64,000 nt of DNA from Spironucleus salmonicida (Eukaryota > Fornicata > Diplomonadida > Hexamitidae). The stretch is taken from contig CM035319.1 in NCBI GenBank assembly GCA_000497125.2, positions 124,001 through 188,000 on the forward strand. The letters run 5' to 3'. Under the pieces are notes generated by a model that worked only from the letters and a program-made list of their open reading frames with translations, was not told the origin of the DNA and did no database searches. Position numbers and translations under genes: made by a program. Numbering within the stretch: the first letter of the stretch is position 1; the number at the start of each line of letters is the position of its first letter. Below are positions 1 to 11,824 of this stretch, one piece after another.

Positions 1-238
1 TCCACTCCCACTCATTATCAATTTCAGCGGCTATTAATATTAAATTCTCAAAACAGTCTTAAAATATATCTTTTATATTTTATACCAATCCAATTTTTAA
101 AAGCAAAACAACCATATTTTCTTAAATTCCTTCCCTGAACGAAAAATCGTTTATGACTTCGCTACATAATGCAGCTAAACTGCTTTGTTTTCCAGAAATA
201 TCACAAAACTCAATAGATTTTTGCAAAAAATAGGACAT
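1..238 (-). CDS. partial unknown protein, N-terminal part
   Basis: An open minus-strand frame of 79 codons starts at an ATG (complement of 236-238) and runs off the left edge of the window without a TGA. The translation is mixed helical and acidic, with two tryptophans near the window edge, and matches no family I recognise. Upstream of the start the DNA becomes very AT-rich, as it does before other genes here. An open frame this short arises by chance fairly often when TGA is the only stop, so the call is tentative. Confidence 0.35.
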
Positions 239-2204
239 CTCTATATTCGAATTTTATTTAATATCATCTTCAAGTTAAAAACATACAGAATTGAATAATT
301 AATATATTAGTGCTACATTGATATAATGAGCAAAATCAGCTAAAACTAAAAAGCAGTATTGTTATATTTAGCTTTAAATTGAAGTTCCTAACACAAGGAG
401 TTCCAAATAATTCGGTAATTTATCATGAAACAAAACATCAATTTGAGATAAAATCTCTAAAAACTAAAATACTTATTCTGCAAGCCAATAATCAAACGTC
501 TCCGTTTTTAATGACTAAAGTAGAACAGGCGTGATGTGATTTAACAAACTATACGTGCTAGAAATAATTTATTCGTTTCCACTCATAATTCCTTAGCTTA
601 AAAGCTAAAACCCAGTTTCATAAGTCTATATTGAATGATCTGGTATAGAATCACGTCTACAAATAAAGAAGTTGAGTTCTTCAAAATTAATGAAATAATT
701 GATCATTTTAATAAAGCTTTCACATATAATATTTTATTGATCTATAGTCACAAGAAGCCCACATAGTTTTGTGATCTCTGTTATAACAATTGTTGATTTG
801 CTGTAGTTACCTGTTATATTATTTAAGAGCTATGCAAAATGTGTAAAAATATAACTGAATGAACTTGTTTGGTAAATTTACTGTAGAAGTTGTAACAAAG
901 CAACTGTAACTTGTTCATTACTTTAGTTTGTTAGTAGAAAATTTATTACACTTAAAATATCCTAGTCTACAAACTAATGGTCTTCGGATAGAGTTATTAG
1001 AAAATTAATAACTGCAAAAATAGAATCTTCACACAATTAAGTATTTAGTTGTTAAACTAATGCGGATATAATAGGTGTGTACTCTTCGCTGCTTAAATCA
1101 AAAGAGCTTAAAAGAAATAATGATATTTAAAATTTTGTTTAGTCTTATACTACAGGAAACTATTAAATTACAAATTATAATAATTCATGCTTGAATTTTG
1201 TTTGAATGTAATAGCTTTCTGAAATAAACTAAGACAAACCTTTAATAGCATAATTTGTGTAATTCCATTTATTAATAAATGGCTCCTATAAATCAAATAA
1301 ATTTGAACATATTTGAACATAAATATCTTCTTTTTATTAATTAGTGAGGCTTTCCTCTATAATTTAATTATAATTTTTATTTGTAAAAATCTCAAAAATA
1401 ATTTATCCACATATTTCAAAGTTTAACGTTAAAAATTTTGTAGAAAATAAAATTAAACTACTGGTATGACGAAGAATCAAGTTTTAAAATTTTACCAATA
1501 ATATTAATATAAACTTAAGAGATTATATATTAAAATCTAGCAAATTAAGATTCTTCTCTAAGAAATACTCATTCAGTGTGTAATTTTCCAATATAGTTAA
1601 TATCTCAATACCTTGATTTTGATCAAGTTAATAAAGATTCTCTAGATTTGTAAAAATAAAAGTGTACAATTCTTAAGACAAGTGGGGTTCTAATAACAAT
1701 TTTTTTACTAAATAAAAGTTAGGAGCTAATTAAATTTGCTATTAAAGGAAATTGGGAATAGTTTTAATTTTTTTGCAAATAATATAAATAATTTCAACTG
1801 AAAGATTATCAGTAAGTAACATGAAGTGTTTAAGGATATCTTCTAAAATAATATCATCATTAATAAACTTAATTTCATTTTTAAGAAGTATAACGGCTAA
1901 TTAATTAGTTTCAGAAAAATTCATTAACCAATACATAAACTAAGGCTAGTTTCTAAATTTCTATAATTTCATTTCTATTTATTAATGACTCAATAGATTT
2001 GTTGTGCATTGTTCCAAAAATAAATATAAATCTGTCTAATTATCCATTTTACTATCTATAATATTATATAATATCATAAGTATTTATCATAATTTTTACA
2101 CAAAATCATTTTCATGTTTTATTTCTAGTAAAGAGCTCATGTTTCAGAACCTTAATTAAAACAACTCTCATTATCAATAACTTCATAAATTTAAGAATAA
2201 TACA
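239..2204. other. AT-rich stretch, no supported gene
   Basis: About 2 kb with very low GC. All six frames contain scattered TGA (or TCA) triplets at roughly the density expected by chance. I see no conserved protein motif, RNA gene or repeat. Long TGA-free stretches in AT-rich DNA look protein-like under this code, so I do not call any of them. Confidence 0.5.
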
Positions 2205-2630
2205 TCATTACTAGTTAATTGAAGTTAATGCATTTGCAAAACCTTAGTTAGGTAAAACACACGTCCTTTTAGATTAAACATAACTAAACGCATCATAATA
2301 ACTTAAATTTTGTGTTTTCATAACATAATAAACAGCAGCGGCTCCAGAACGGGATACTCCAAGCCCACAATGAACTAAAATAGGTCTATACTCAATGTGC
2401 TCTTTTATAAATTAAAATGATTCTTACATCAATTTTAAGAAATACTAAGGATCTACTGTTGGTTTATCCTCGAGATTAAAAAATATGTAATATTCTGCCC
2501 ATTTTGGTGCACCGGTATCTTTAACACCAAAGGTTACACAAACTTTTGCATCTTCTGGTTTTTCGGATAGCTTTTAGCATGCGGCATTCCCTAAGTATAG
2601 ATTCTTTACAATTTTATTATATAGTTTCAT
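2205..2630 (-). CDS. dual-specificity protein phosphatase
   Basis: A 141-residue protein of the cysteine-based phosphatase superfamily, which removes phosphate from tyrosine and serine/threonine. The P-loop HCGLGVSRSG lies at about residues 87-96, with nucleophile C88 and phosphate-binding R94 intact. After it come the usual helix and a C-terminal PNxGF segment (about 127-131) typical of small DSPs. It consists of the catalytic domain only, with no targeting or membrane segment. The start is the first ATG of the frame and the stop is TGA; several TAA/TAG codons lie inside as glutamine. The gene ends next to a gene-free stretch and is divergent to eL22, 88 bp away. The substrate cannot be inferred. 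Confidence 0.85.
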
Positions 2631-2700
2631 GTTTTTGTTAACTATAAATTCTATAATATAATATATCTTATAATATATCTTATTTTCTTTTAGATTGTAA

Positions 2701-2711
2701 TTTTCCACTCC
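2701..2711 (+). promoter_or_regulatory. ribosomal-protein start-proximal element before eL22
   Basis: TTTTCCACTCC sits 7 bp before the eL22 ATG. The same TTTCCACTCC core lies just before eL27, eS1 and eS30 in this window, so it is probably a core promoter element of ribosomal protein genes. Here the CACGTG-like extension seen in the others is replaced by TTGAGCC. Confidence 0.7.
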
Positions 2712-2718
2712 TTGAGCC

Positions 2719-3057
2719 ATGAATACTTATTTCATTGATTTCACTGAAGCCGTTGAAACCGCCCAGATCGATGTTAACCATTTTGTTGACTTCCTCAAGA
2801 CCTAAATGCGTGTTAACCGTCATAAGGCTGTCCTTGCCAAGTGCTGCACCATCGTTGTTGAAGGTAACAAAGTTACTATCACACCTAAAGAAGATTTTGA
2901 TTTTACCAAACGTTATGCTAAGTATCTTGCTCGTAAATATATCAACACCACCAACGAAGGTACTTATAGAAATATCTTCAGAATCCTCGAAAACGGTAAA
3001 CTTGGTTACAAGCTTGTTAACTGCGCCATTGAAGAAGACGAAGAAGCCCAGGAGTGA
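2719..3057 (+). CDS. RPL22: 60S ribosomal protein eL22
   Basis: A 112-residue component of the large ribosomal subunit, close to the usual eL22 length. Recognisable family features are the N-terminal acidic helix region, the KRYAKYLARKYI segment in the middle and an acidic glutamate-rich C-terminus. The start was chosen upstream of a TAA (glutamine under this code) that would break the frame under the standard code. The gene is GC-richer than its surroundings, as expected for a highly expressed gene. It ends with two overlapping-looking stops (TGATGA). It is preceded by the TTTTCCACTCC element. Confidence 0.92.
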
Positions 3058-3967
3058 TGACTAACGTGAGCCAGATTCACATCAGTCTACTAGTAATAGC
3101 TTAGATTTGATGATATATATAAAAATTCATTTCAATCCCACACTTTTCGTGCTATTTCCTCCCCTTGAATATATTCTTTTTTAAGCAACTTAATTTATCG
3201 CAGTCTCGGTGCCACAAACAGTGCTTATTCCATTAATTCAATTTATTTTTTAACTATTTTTACCCAATTAAATACTCTCTATTAAAACCAAAACTAATCG
3301 TAATCATCAGAATATTTGAATGTAATAATAAGTTGTTAAAAGAATGCACATTATATAATTGGGGAATCTTTTAAAATGGTTAGCTTCCTTTATTCATAAA
3401 CTATATTATCAATTTTACGAATAATTGATAATTCTGGAACTTTCTTTTTAATCTCAAATTTATATTAGATAAGATCTAAAAAATTTATTATAATTATATC
3501 ACAGTTTAATATGCAAGGTGTAAAAGATCTTCCTAAAAATTTATATTCAAATACGTCAAACCACCAAGGATAATAATTATCTTTTATAACTATATTTTAC
3601 TATGACAAATCTATTTTATGTGGAGGATTCTATTTTTTTAATTATAATTATTGATTATAGTCTATATAGCTAGTTTAAACAATGCATGGAATTTTACGAT
3701 AATGCTATTACACAGATTAGATTGGTTTAATATCTTGTAGATATTCGCTAATTATTTTTGATGACTATACCTGCTATCTTTTTGTGTCAGTCCATATCTT
3801 TCGTAGTTTTAGGACCGTAGAATAGCTCATTTGTAGAATGGTATGAAATACATATATTATTTTAACCATGATGCTAATATATATATGTATTTAAATAATA
3901 TTAAATAATTATATATTAATATATGTATATAATTTTCCTAACTTCACCTCTAAAAATGGACTAACTT
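3058..3967. other. intergenic, no supported gene
   Basis: About 0.9 kb of AT-rich sequence. A 47-codon frame starts at 3511 but has no recognisable content. Nothing else stands out apart from alternating AT runs at about 3870-3950, just upstream of the RPN11 start. Confidence 0.5.
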
Positions 3968-4789
3968 ATGAATTTCCCTGGTATGGGTATGCCAAAATAG
4001 AATACAAAACAAACTGATTCTTCAGAGACTGTAGTCATATCAACAATCGCTCTCATCAAAATGGTTAAACATGCACAGCGTGGTATCCCTGTTGAAGTCA
4101 TGGGGCTTTGTCTTGGTTCATTTATTGACTAGTACACGATTTATATTACTGATGTATTTGCTATGCCACAAATAGGGTAGTCTGACTCCGTTGAATCAAT
4201 TGATGAGGAGTACTAGGCTGAAATGCTAAATCAGTTGGAAAAAGTTAGAGTTACGGAAAAAGTAGTAGGGTGGTTTCACTCACACCCAGGCTATCATTGT
4301 TGGTTATCTGGCGTCGATCAAAAAATGTAGTAAACATTCGAATAGTTAAATCCTAGATGTGTCGCGATTGTTGTCGATCCTGTCAATTCTGCAAACGGAA
4401 GAATTGAACTTGAAGCGTTTAGACTTACTGAAAATAAACTATCTCTTAGTGCAGGTCCAGATTCACGCATTGCCACTTCTCAAGTTGGTTATTTAAGGAA
4501 AAAAGACCCAAGTTCAGTTCTTCATGGGATGGGTAGTTAATTCTACTAAATGAACATTTAATTTTGTTAAAATGGGGCAGAAAACACTATAACCAATAAA
4601 ATAAGTACTAAAAAATGGCCTGAACTAATTGGTGGAACGACGGTTAATATTATTGATAATATGGACAAAATATTAGACGGTATAAGGAATAACGACCTGA
4701 TTGGTGTAGAAGAAGAAGCTGAAAATTTATTGGACGAAACTGTATAGGGGGATCTTGATCTTGTGTTGAGGGGAATGATGTTCAGTTGA
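3968..4789 (+). CDS. RPN11: 26S proteasome deubiquitinase RPN11 (PSMD14)
   Basis: A 273-residue JAMM metalloprotease of the 19S lid that removes ubiquitin chains from substrates as they enter the proteasome. The MPN domain is intact: E43 in VEVMGLCLG, then H104, H106, S114 and D117 in the [14 protein letters not shown] stretch, which are the zinc ligands and catalytic residues. Family lengths are about 300, so this is slightly short, mainly at the N-terminus. Many glutamines are encoded by TAG/TAA (for example 11, 55 and 70), which makes this gene strong evidence for the code. The downstream C-terminal helix region is present. Confidence 0.95.
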
Positions 4790-5391
4790 GCGATTTTATA
4801 TTTTTTTTTAAATTGAAATAATATTTAAATCTTAATTTTGTGTTAAAAATATTCCATTTTTTGCATTTTCATGTTCAAGTAAAATCAAAAACATTCATTA
4901 GCATTGAAATATAACTAACCTTACAAAATAATCATTATCACTAGGTATGAATCTTACGATAAAATTAATCAACAAATTATTAAAATCATAGCATGTTAAA
5001 ATCAGTTAATTACTTTATTTATTTTAGCGAAACTGATAGAGTAATTGCATTATAACACCATTGGCAATTTATTAATATATTTTAAGGTTAAGAAGATATA
5101 ACATACATATTACTATTATAATTATAACTATGTAATAACTTATTAATATTTTCTTGATCATATAGTTTAGTACAAGAAGTACGAGAAGTCATTTTTAGAT
5201 AATAGTAAATAAATAAAACTTATATTAATCATTTTACGATTCTCTTTAATATGATATATGTATTTATATACCTAAATATTAATTATAAATAAATTTTATG
5301 ACTATGACTAATTTATTACTGTTAATAATAAATATATTTCTATTTTTTGTTCCATTATTTATATATTATAATAATAGGTAACAGGCTTTAA
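4790..5391. other. intergenic, no supported gene
   Basis: About 600 bp of AT-rich DNA with short AT-only runs. I see no conserved motif or RNA gene. Confidence 0.5.
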
Positions 5392-6072
5392 ATGCAATCT
5401 GCTTCACGAAGTTAAGGAAATAGAAAATTTATAGCATCACAACATCGAATAGCTAGCTAAGTAAATAAAATACGATCTTATGAGTAAGTTTTATAAAAAA
5501 TTGAAATGATTAAGCCTAATTCTTCTCATTTCTTATCATTGTAAAAACGATCAATTTCACCATAGTTATTCACTAATTTCAGCTAGACAATATCAAAACA
5601 ATTAGATATTGAAAAATTTGATCTAAAAGATACCTAATAATTTAGCTTTAAAGTATAGACAGAAAATTGGTGGTATGATTTCTAATCAGTAAAATTTAAC
5701 AGGTTACCGTTTAATAAAGTAGATGTAGCATTACTACTTAAAAATTATGAATTACTTTTTATGGATTCTAAAACTGAAATCAAACGCAAAAAGAATCATT
5801 TTGTAATACGATAGACAGATGATATTCTTTATTTAAATAATAAAAATATTATTTCAAACAGTGAATCACTTTTTGGAGCGCCATATATAAAATCTTTGAA
5901 TAATTTATTCTATTTTTCGCAACGAACGGATAAATTTAAAATTCAATAATGTTATATGAACTAGATATAAATTATAAATGATATGATGTTAATTTTAAAT
6001 CACGCTTTAAGGATAGCTAAAAAAATGTACAGATTTAAATAAGAAGGTACTAATTTACCATTACTTTAATGA
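5392..6072 (+). CDS. unknown 226-aa basic protein
   Basis: An open frame of 226 codons from ATG to TGA. The N-terminus is rich in serine, arginine and glutamine. A tryptophan pair is followed by alternating hydrophobic and charged stretches, and the tail is helical and basic. No domain was recognised. It converges on the 343-aa gene with only 2 bp between the two stop codons, like other convergent pairs here, which supports it being real. A frame this long is still possible by chance in AT-rich DNA with one stop codon. Confidence 0.55.
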
Positions 6073-6074
6073 AC

Positions 6075-7106
6075 TCAAAATTTCCTTGTTACGACTACTA
6101 AATTCTATTTATATTCAACGCCAATAATATTCAGTTCAACTAGCTGGCTAATGATTTCTTCGAATTCTTATATTAATGTCTCTTTACTCATATGTTTACT
6201 ACCTTCCAACTCGTTATATTTCAATAATATATCATAAATAGGATGCTCAAAAGCCATATTTTGTATACATTTGAAAAGTATTCCAATCTTTGTTCTATCA
6301 TTTTATACAAGAATTTATATTGTATTATTAGTAAAGTTTTACTCTCCAAAATTTTCAAAAATCAATTAATTTGAAGATTTTTAATATTTAGCTTTTATCA
6401 TCTTTAATGCCATGCCAATGTTTATTTGTTTAGTAATTTTATCACCAAAAATGTTATTATAAATAACTTTTACATCTCCACAATTACTTTCATTGTTAAC
6501 TAATTTAGATAAGTCAAAGTCATATTTCTCACCTTCTAAAAATAACAATACCTCGAGTTTTCTAAAAACTACCTGACTTTATTTTTCTATATCTATCATG
6601 AATTTATATACATTTTGCTAATATATGGATGGCGCTGGAAAATTTTTATTTAATGACTATTTTACATCATTCGCGTAAAATTATGCTTAATAGAGAGGTA
6701 AATTATTAGATTTTTATAAAAATTACAATGAAAGTGTAGTTCGTTAGATTAGTAGCTAGATTACGTCGTCAAATTTAAACGATCCCTGGAACGTAAAAGA
6801 TTTAAATTCAGATATTGGAAAGTAGTTTTGTTGCTCATAAAATTATGCTAAATTGTTGTAGATTGATGTTTAAATTAATTTAGGAAGCAGCGATGAAATA
6901 GTGATAATAGTAATGTTATTTATTACTTAATGATGTATTTACTCAATAAGACAATATAATAAATCTATATCGTCTATTATGATAATTTAATTTTCTTATA
7001 TTTACTATATTTACGAGTTAACATAAATAGCTTACTCATACTCTTATTTAATAAACTCTGTAATAATTTTTCCTACTTGTAATGAGTTATCAGGGTTAAT
7101 ATCCAT
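6075..7106 (-). CDS. unknown 343-aa protein, possibly AAA+/ORC-related
   Basis: A long open minus frame of 344 codons. Residues 41-50 (IIIIDDIDLL) resemble a Walker B strand of AAA+ proteins such as ORC/CDC6, and the C-terminal 60 residues could form a winged helix. No Walker A P-loop is visible before it, so ATP binding is doubtful. Downstream the protein is helical with many glutamines from TAA/TAG. The ATG at the complement of 7104-7106 is the first in the frame after an AT-rich leader. It is divergent to the SNARE gene. The ORC link is a guess from one motif. Confidence 0.6.
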
Positions 7107-7303
7107 TTAAAAAATAATAAAATTATTATAAATTCTTTTATTTTTGACAGACTCTTATAGATATTAAAATATATAGTATAAATTATCGAATAATTATACT
7201 TTAAGTTCTTAAATAAAGTTCTATTGAGCAATATCATAAATTTTATTTATTATACTCATTTTAGATAATAACTATTATTATCTAATACACAATATATATT
7301 AAA

Positions 7304-7969
7304 ATGGATATTACTTCTCTATTTATTGAAAACCTTCAAAATGTAAGCTTACAACTAACTGAAAACAATATCAACAGTGTTTATAATAATTTACTTGTAT
7401 CTGTATAAAAAGCGTAATATATACAATAATTAGGGTAATAAGATCTACTGTAATAAATTAATTAATTTTCATCCCTTATTACATAATCCTCTAATATTGT
7501 ATCTAAACATGTTAAAACACTAAGTTATATACAATAGAAAGTATTTAAGTAATAAAAGCTGCTCATTTTGCCACTTATTTCTAATCTATAAGAGTAGATT
7601 TAAAAAATTACATCTATTAATCATTATGAACCTTAGGTATAATTATAAAGTTAATAAGAAACCGTTGAGATTTCAACTACTGCTCTTTAATTATAAGAGA
7701 AGCCTTCTTAAAACATGTATTAAATTAATAATATTTTAAGATAAATATAAAATACACAAAAAATAACAAATGCCGCAATTTAATCTTAAGGGGAGAGTTT
7801 ATGGAGAGTAGGTGACAATTTAGATACTGCTGAAAAATTTTTAGATAGGGCAAATGGTAAATTCTAATCAGCACTGAAAAATGTGAAAGGATATTGGAAA
7901 ATATTACTAATTGTATTCTTATTTGTCTTTATTTATGTTATTGGCAAGGCTTTAGTTAAAAAGCTGTGA
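7304..7969 (+). CDS. SNARE membrane-fusion protein
   Basis: A 221-residue tail-anchored protein with SNARE architecture: a helical glutamine-rich N-terminal region, a heptad-repeat SNARE motif at about residues 130-195, a short linker and one C-terminal transmembrane helix (about 199-216) followed by a basic end. SNAREs drive vesicle fusion in the secretory and endocytic pathways. The motif has the GDNLDTAEKFLDRAN pattern of Q-SNAREs. Whether it is Qa, Qb or Qc, and on which compartment it acts, cannot be decided by eye. The start is the only ATG near the beginning, 197 bp from the divergent gene. Confidence 0.75.
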
Positions 7970-8208
7970 GAAATTATAATTTTTTTTAATAAATATATTA
8001 TTTGGAATCAGATATTAGCTCCTTAGATATCTCATAATTTTATATATAGTTATAATATTTAATATAAACACTTCAAAATTAAATTGCGTCTCTTTTTATT
8101 ATCTCACATTGTAATTTTCATTTAATTTATCATTTTACCAATAAATTTAGGTAAAGATATATTCTAATATATAAATTTGTTATAAACATTTTATCTAATT
8201 TAATTATA

Positions 8209-9009
8209 ATGAATCCTGCTTTCATCAAAGAAGACTGGCTTACACCATTATTAAATGATATTTAAATAAAAATTCTATGTGCAAATGATATTTCTGAACC
8301 TTTACCAAACACATAAATATTTCATATCTAAAAAATAACCACTGGGAAAGCGTTTGCAGAGTAAGTTATAAGGCATAGTATTTCAAGAACACATTTTCTC
8401 ATTATTTATGATAATGATGGAATTTCTGCACCTTTACTATGGTTTTAGTTCCTTTACTTTGGGCATGCTCTTAATAATTTATCTATAATAAAGGGTGGAT
8501 ATAAGTCATGGTAGGGTGCAAAAGGACATCTCATTCGCCCCAAGTCTGGCTCTTCTTCTAGCTATTCTGCCACTCCATAAATATAAATGAGAATTAGGAA
8601 AGATGAACTAATTGAATTTTGTAGGTAACTTCAAGATAGTGTAATAGTATCAAAAATAGCTGGAAAATATCCAATTCCATCTTAAAGAAAACCAAAATTT
8701 TCATAATTAATAGATTGCCGAGACTGTTCTGAAAATATTTTCCCTGGGGCTATAAACATATCATGGAGTATTTTTATTATTGACGATATAACCGTTCCAA
8801 ATATAGCTATATTTGATGAAAAAAAAGTTAATGTTGAGTAAGGCATAATTATAGTAGGAGATACTATGGATCATTGCGCTATTGTTGCATTTAATGCATA
8901 CTTAAGATGTGGTGAAATAGATAAGATATAAATATATTTTGAGAATATTTAAGACTTAATGGGAACTTTTTTAACAGACAATACATTCCAATATTAGACT
9001 TCTGAATGA
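8209..9009 (+). CDS. tandem rhodanese-like protein, catalytic Cys apparently lost
   Basis: A 266-residue protein with two rhodanese domains, like thiosulfate or 3-mercaptopyruvate sulfurtransferase. The first domain holds the diagnostic IYDNDGISAPLLWF stretch followed by a GHALNN...GGYKSW segment. The second shows LIDCRD, FPGAINISWS and a strand (IIIVGDTMDHCAI) where active enzymes have a YCxxGxxA loop. The catalytic cysteine position is occupied by V or G, and the only nearby Cys lies downstream. It is therefore likely a pseudo-rhodanese used for binding or regulation. Length is close to the family (about 280). It belongs to an all-plus run of short genes from 7.3 to 10.4 kb. Confidence 0.75.
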
Positions 9010-9046
9010 ATATATTATAATATTATATTTTCCCCCAAAATTTAGA

Positions 9047-9454
9047 ATGAACAAAAGATCTCCATATCATGTTACAGACGATCACTTTAAATAAACATTT
9101 TCTATATCCACAAAATTAAATATTTTAGATTGGATGGCATAAGATAGTAAAAGAACATCATATCAAGCATCTAAATATTTTAATATTAATTCAAAGACAA
9201 TTAGAAATTGGAAAAAGTAAGAGCCTATACTACGTAGAGTAAGAGATCCAGATACAGTTCTGAGAGTCTCTAAACATCAGAAATTTTAATAATAAGACCT
9301 TATTATAACTCCATCTAATAGTTTAAAGTCATCTGAAGTTGATATTGATAAATAATAAGAAAGTTTTACAGCCTAATAATGCGCAGCAAATCAATCAATT
9401 AATATTACAGCCGATTTAGCTAGCTTATTAGAAGCTATGCTAAGAAATTAGTGA
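9047..9454 (+). CDS. small helix-turn-helix DNA-binding protein
   Basis: A 135-residue protein whose first 60 residues resemble homeodomain-like HTH folds of the Psq/CENP-B N-terminal kind: a helix (KLNILDWMAQ), a YQASKYFNIN turn and a recognition helix SKTIRNWKK ending near residue 57. The remainder is glutamine- and serine-rich and probably disordered. Such domains occur in transposases and in host transcription factors; here no nuclease domain follows. It starts 37 bp after the rhodanese-like gene on the same strand. Confidence 0.6.
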
Positions 9455-9507
9455 ATTGTGTTTAAGTATAATGTTATATTACAAGAATATTCTGATTGTA
9501 TTCAAAA

Positions 9508-9888
9508 ATGTCAACCAAATTTAATTTGGCATTTAATTAAGATAGGAAATACATTCTAAATCAAGGATCATAGGCTGTTGATGCGATGTCTGAAAAAGAC
9601 TACTAAATGTACATACCTGATAGAAAATATAATGTACAACGAAAAGCAGAATTTTAGAAATTGGAGTAAATTCATCAAAGTATGTTCACTTTAGATAGTT
9701 TAAAACACTCTACCATAATATTTACAGATATACCTACAAAGATTGATCCAGTTTTAACCGAAAAATGTTATTAATTAGATGAACTATTTCCAAATGTACG
9801 AATAAGTAAATAGGGAAAAATTAGAAAAGCTAGTCCATTAATGATTGCCAGCTAGCTTCGATAGAGGAATCGAAATAAATAATAGTGA
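9508..9888 (+). CDS. unknown 126-aa basic protein
   Basis: A small open frame between two HTH-type genes on the same strand. It has a central stretch (HSTIIFTDIPTKIDPVL) and a strongly basic C-terminus rich in R, K and Q, ending RNRNKQQ. No family recognised. The basic tail suggests nucleic-acid contact or a nuclear signal, by inference only. Confidence 0.5.
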
Positions 9889-9977
9889 GATAATTAACCC
9901 CAAATTTAATTTATATTGTACTTGAATGTATAATTTAATATTTTTAGCTATTAATATTTTACTTTCACATACTTGAA

Positions 9978-10409
9978 ATGTAATGGAATGATATCATAGA
10001 GTTACCACTCTATGTAATCACAAATGTAGATAATTTGATGGAGCATTTAGGGCTCACAACTGAGGATAGAAACATAGCATAAAAAGTTTCGGATATGGCA
10101 TTAGTGCTATTGGGATATGAATAATATAAACCTAGCACATTTAAAGAAAATGTGTAGTAGAAAGTACTATTTAGCAACAATGAGCTAATTGAACTGTTTT
10201 TTAATTTTGTAAGAAATCCTATGTTAAAAAGTTCAGAAATGGTTCAACTTGCTGATAAAATGAATTTACCAATTCGTTCAGTGAAAGGCTGGTTCTATAA
10301 CAAACGCTCAGACCTAAAAGAGGGAAAATTAACTATTCCTCCTCTTGTCTAAGAAGAAATTGGAGTTGAAATTGTCATTAAACTATTGGAGGCATTTTAA
10401 ACCAAGTGA
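9978..10409 (+). CDS. homeodomain-like protein
   Basis: A 143-residue protein. Residues about 70-115 read as a homeodomain-type fold, with the recognition helix carrying WFYNKR at 105-110, which matches the canonical WFxNxR core (W, F, N and R all present). The preceding helices are LIELFFNFVRN and MVQLADKMNLP. The N-terminal 65 residues are not recognised. Expected role: sequence-specific DNA binding in the nucleus. The frame stays open in places after the TGA at 10407, but the sequence becomes increasingly AT-rich, so I take that TGA as the true stop. Confidence 0.65.
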
Positions 10410-11824
10410 TCATCTTTTTTCGAAATTGTTAGACTTAATTAAAATCCTGTTATAACAGTAAGTTAATTGAAATAATTTGATGTTGCTGATAAAAAGTATC
10501 CTGCTAATGCCATTTTGGAATTATATTTATTTTGTGTGTCGTTTAATTTTCGATTAGTAAAAAAATAGAATATATTTACTAAAAACAAATTAAAATAACT
10601 AAATATATCGTGTAATGAGGTAATAATATTGACATAACTTATAAATACAAAAAAAATACTATGTTTTTCAAGTAATGGTATTTTAAATATAAAGAACGTA
10701 ATTAATCTTACTAGTAATAGTGTTCATAACTTAACCAGTGGTTAAATTGATAAATTAATAAAAATATGCCTTACTTATGATAATAAATCATTAAATATAA
10801 TTATCATAATAGAACTGCAACATATTTAAGTATAGAAATCACTCTATCATAAACTTAATAGAATTTTGTTAAATAAATTTATTAAGATATTTGCATAGCG
10901 TTAATGATAAAGTATTACAAATCAATCGTTATTATTTACTAGTATATATAATTCGATATATGATATCGCAATAGACTTTATTTTTAATTTAGATAAACGA
11001 AAAGAATTGTTATGCCATAAATTTTATCTGTTGACATCTGATATATATCCATTGAAATTTATCTTATATATGAACATAAATTATTATAAGTTTATAGTTT
11101 ACCATCTTAACTGTATAAGTTTTCACTATACAATATATTTGTTGAACTATGGACATAAAACTAAAAAGCTGAAAAATATACTAGATAGATAATAATTTAT
11201 AAAAATTACATAGTTATTAGTGTGCTGTAATATTTTAGACATATAAATTTAGTAGGTGGATATGAATTCTATTTTAACATACTTACTTGATAAAAGATGA
11301 AAAAGAACTAGATATTTTATGAAAAATATGACAGTATTATAGTATTACTTTAACACAATAATATAATTTACAAAGTTATCTTCTAAGTGGATTTTTAAAA
11401 TAAATGATGCATTATCAATAAATTAAATTTACCTGAAAAATTGGAAATTAAATTATTAATTAGAAGACCATAATTACAGTTTGTTTAAAATGGAATATTA
11501 AAATATAATAATGATAATTATTAAAATTTACAGTATATAGAAAGCTAAGATAAATTAAAATGATTAAATTGCTAATGTACACGGTTATTTATAAATAATA
11601 AATATTTTTCTCATTATTTTAAAGTTAAGATCAAAATATTATAATATAAAAGAATAGGATATTATTAAAATTTCATCAACTGCTTCTATTAGTAATATAT
11701 TTTGAATATAAACCTAATGAATTCATATAAATTTAGGCTATAAATAATATATTTTTGGTAAATTTGAATGTTATTATTTAAATAGATTACTATACTATAA
11801 TATACAAATATAAATACAATAATA
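10410..11824. other. AT-rich gap, no supported gene
   Basis: About 1.4 kb of mostly A/T. A 61-codon frame at 11007-11192 is open even under the standard code but is compositionally simple and matches nothing known. No RNA gene or repeat seen. Confidence 0.5.

Noticed and set aside
1-13. Ribosomal-protein-like element TCCACTCCCACTC at the window edge
   Set aside because: No ribosomal protein start follows on either strand, and the bases fall inside the partial minus-strand frame.
6625-6933. Plus-strand frame of 102 codons
   Set aside because: It lies entirely inside the 343-codon minus-strand gene (6075-7106), which is far longer and has a better amino-acid pattern.
10410-10904. Readthrough extension of the homeodomain-like gene past its TGA
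   Set aside because: The first about 45 codons after the stop look coding-like, but the rest decays into AT-rich sequence and the open length is not beyond chance.
11007-11192. 61-codon frame open even under the standard code
   Set aside because: Low-complexity AT-rich translation with no motif, in an otherwise empty region.
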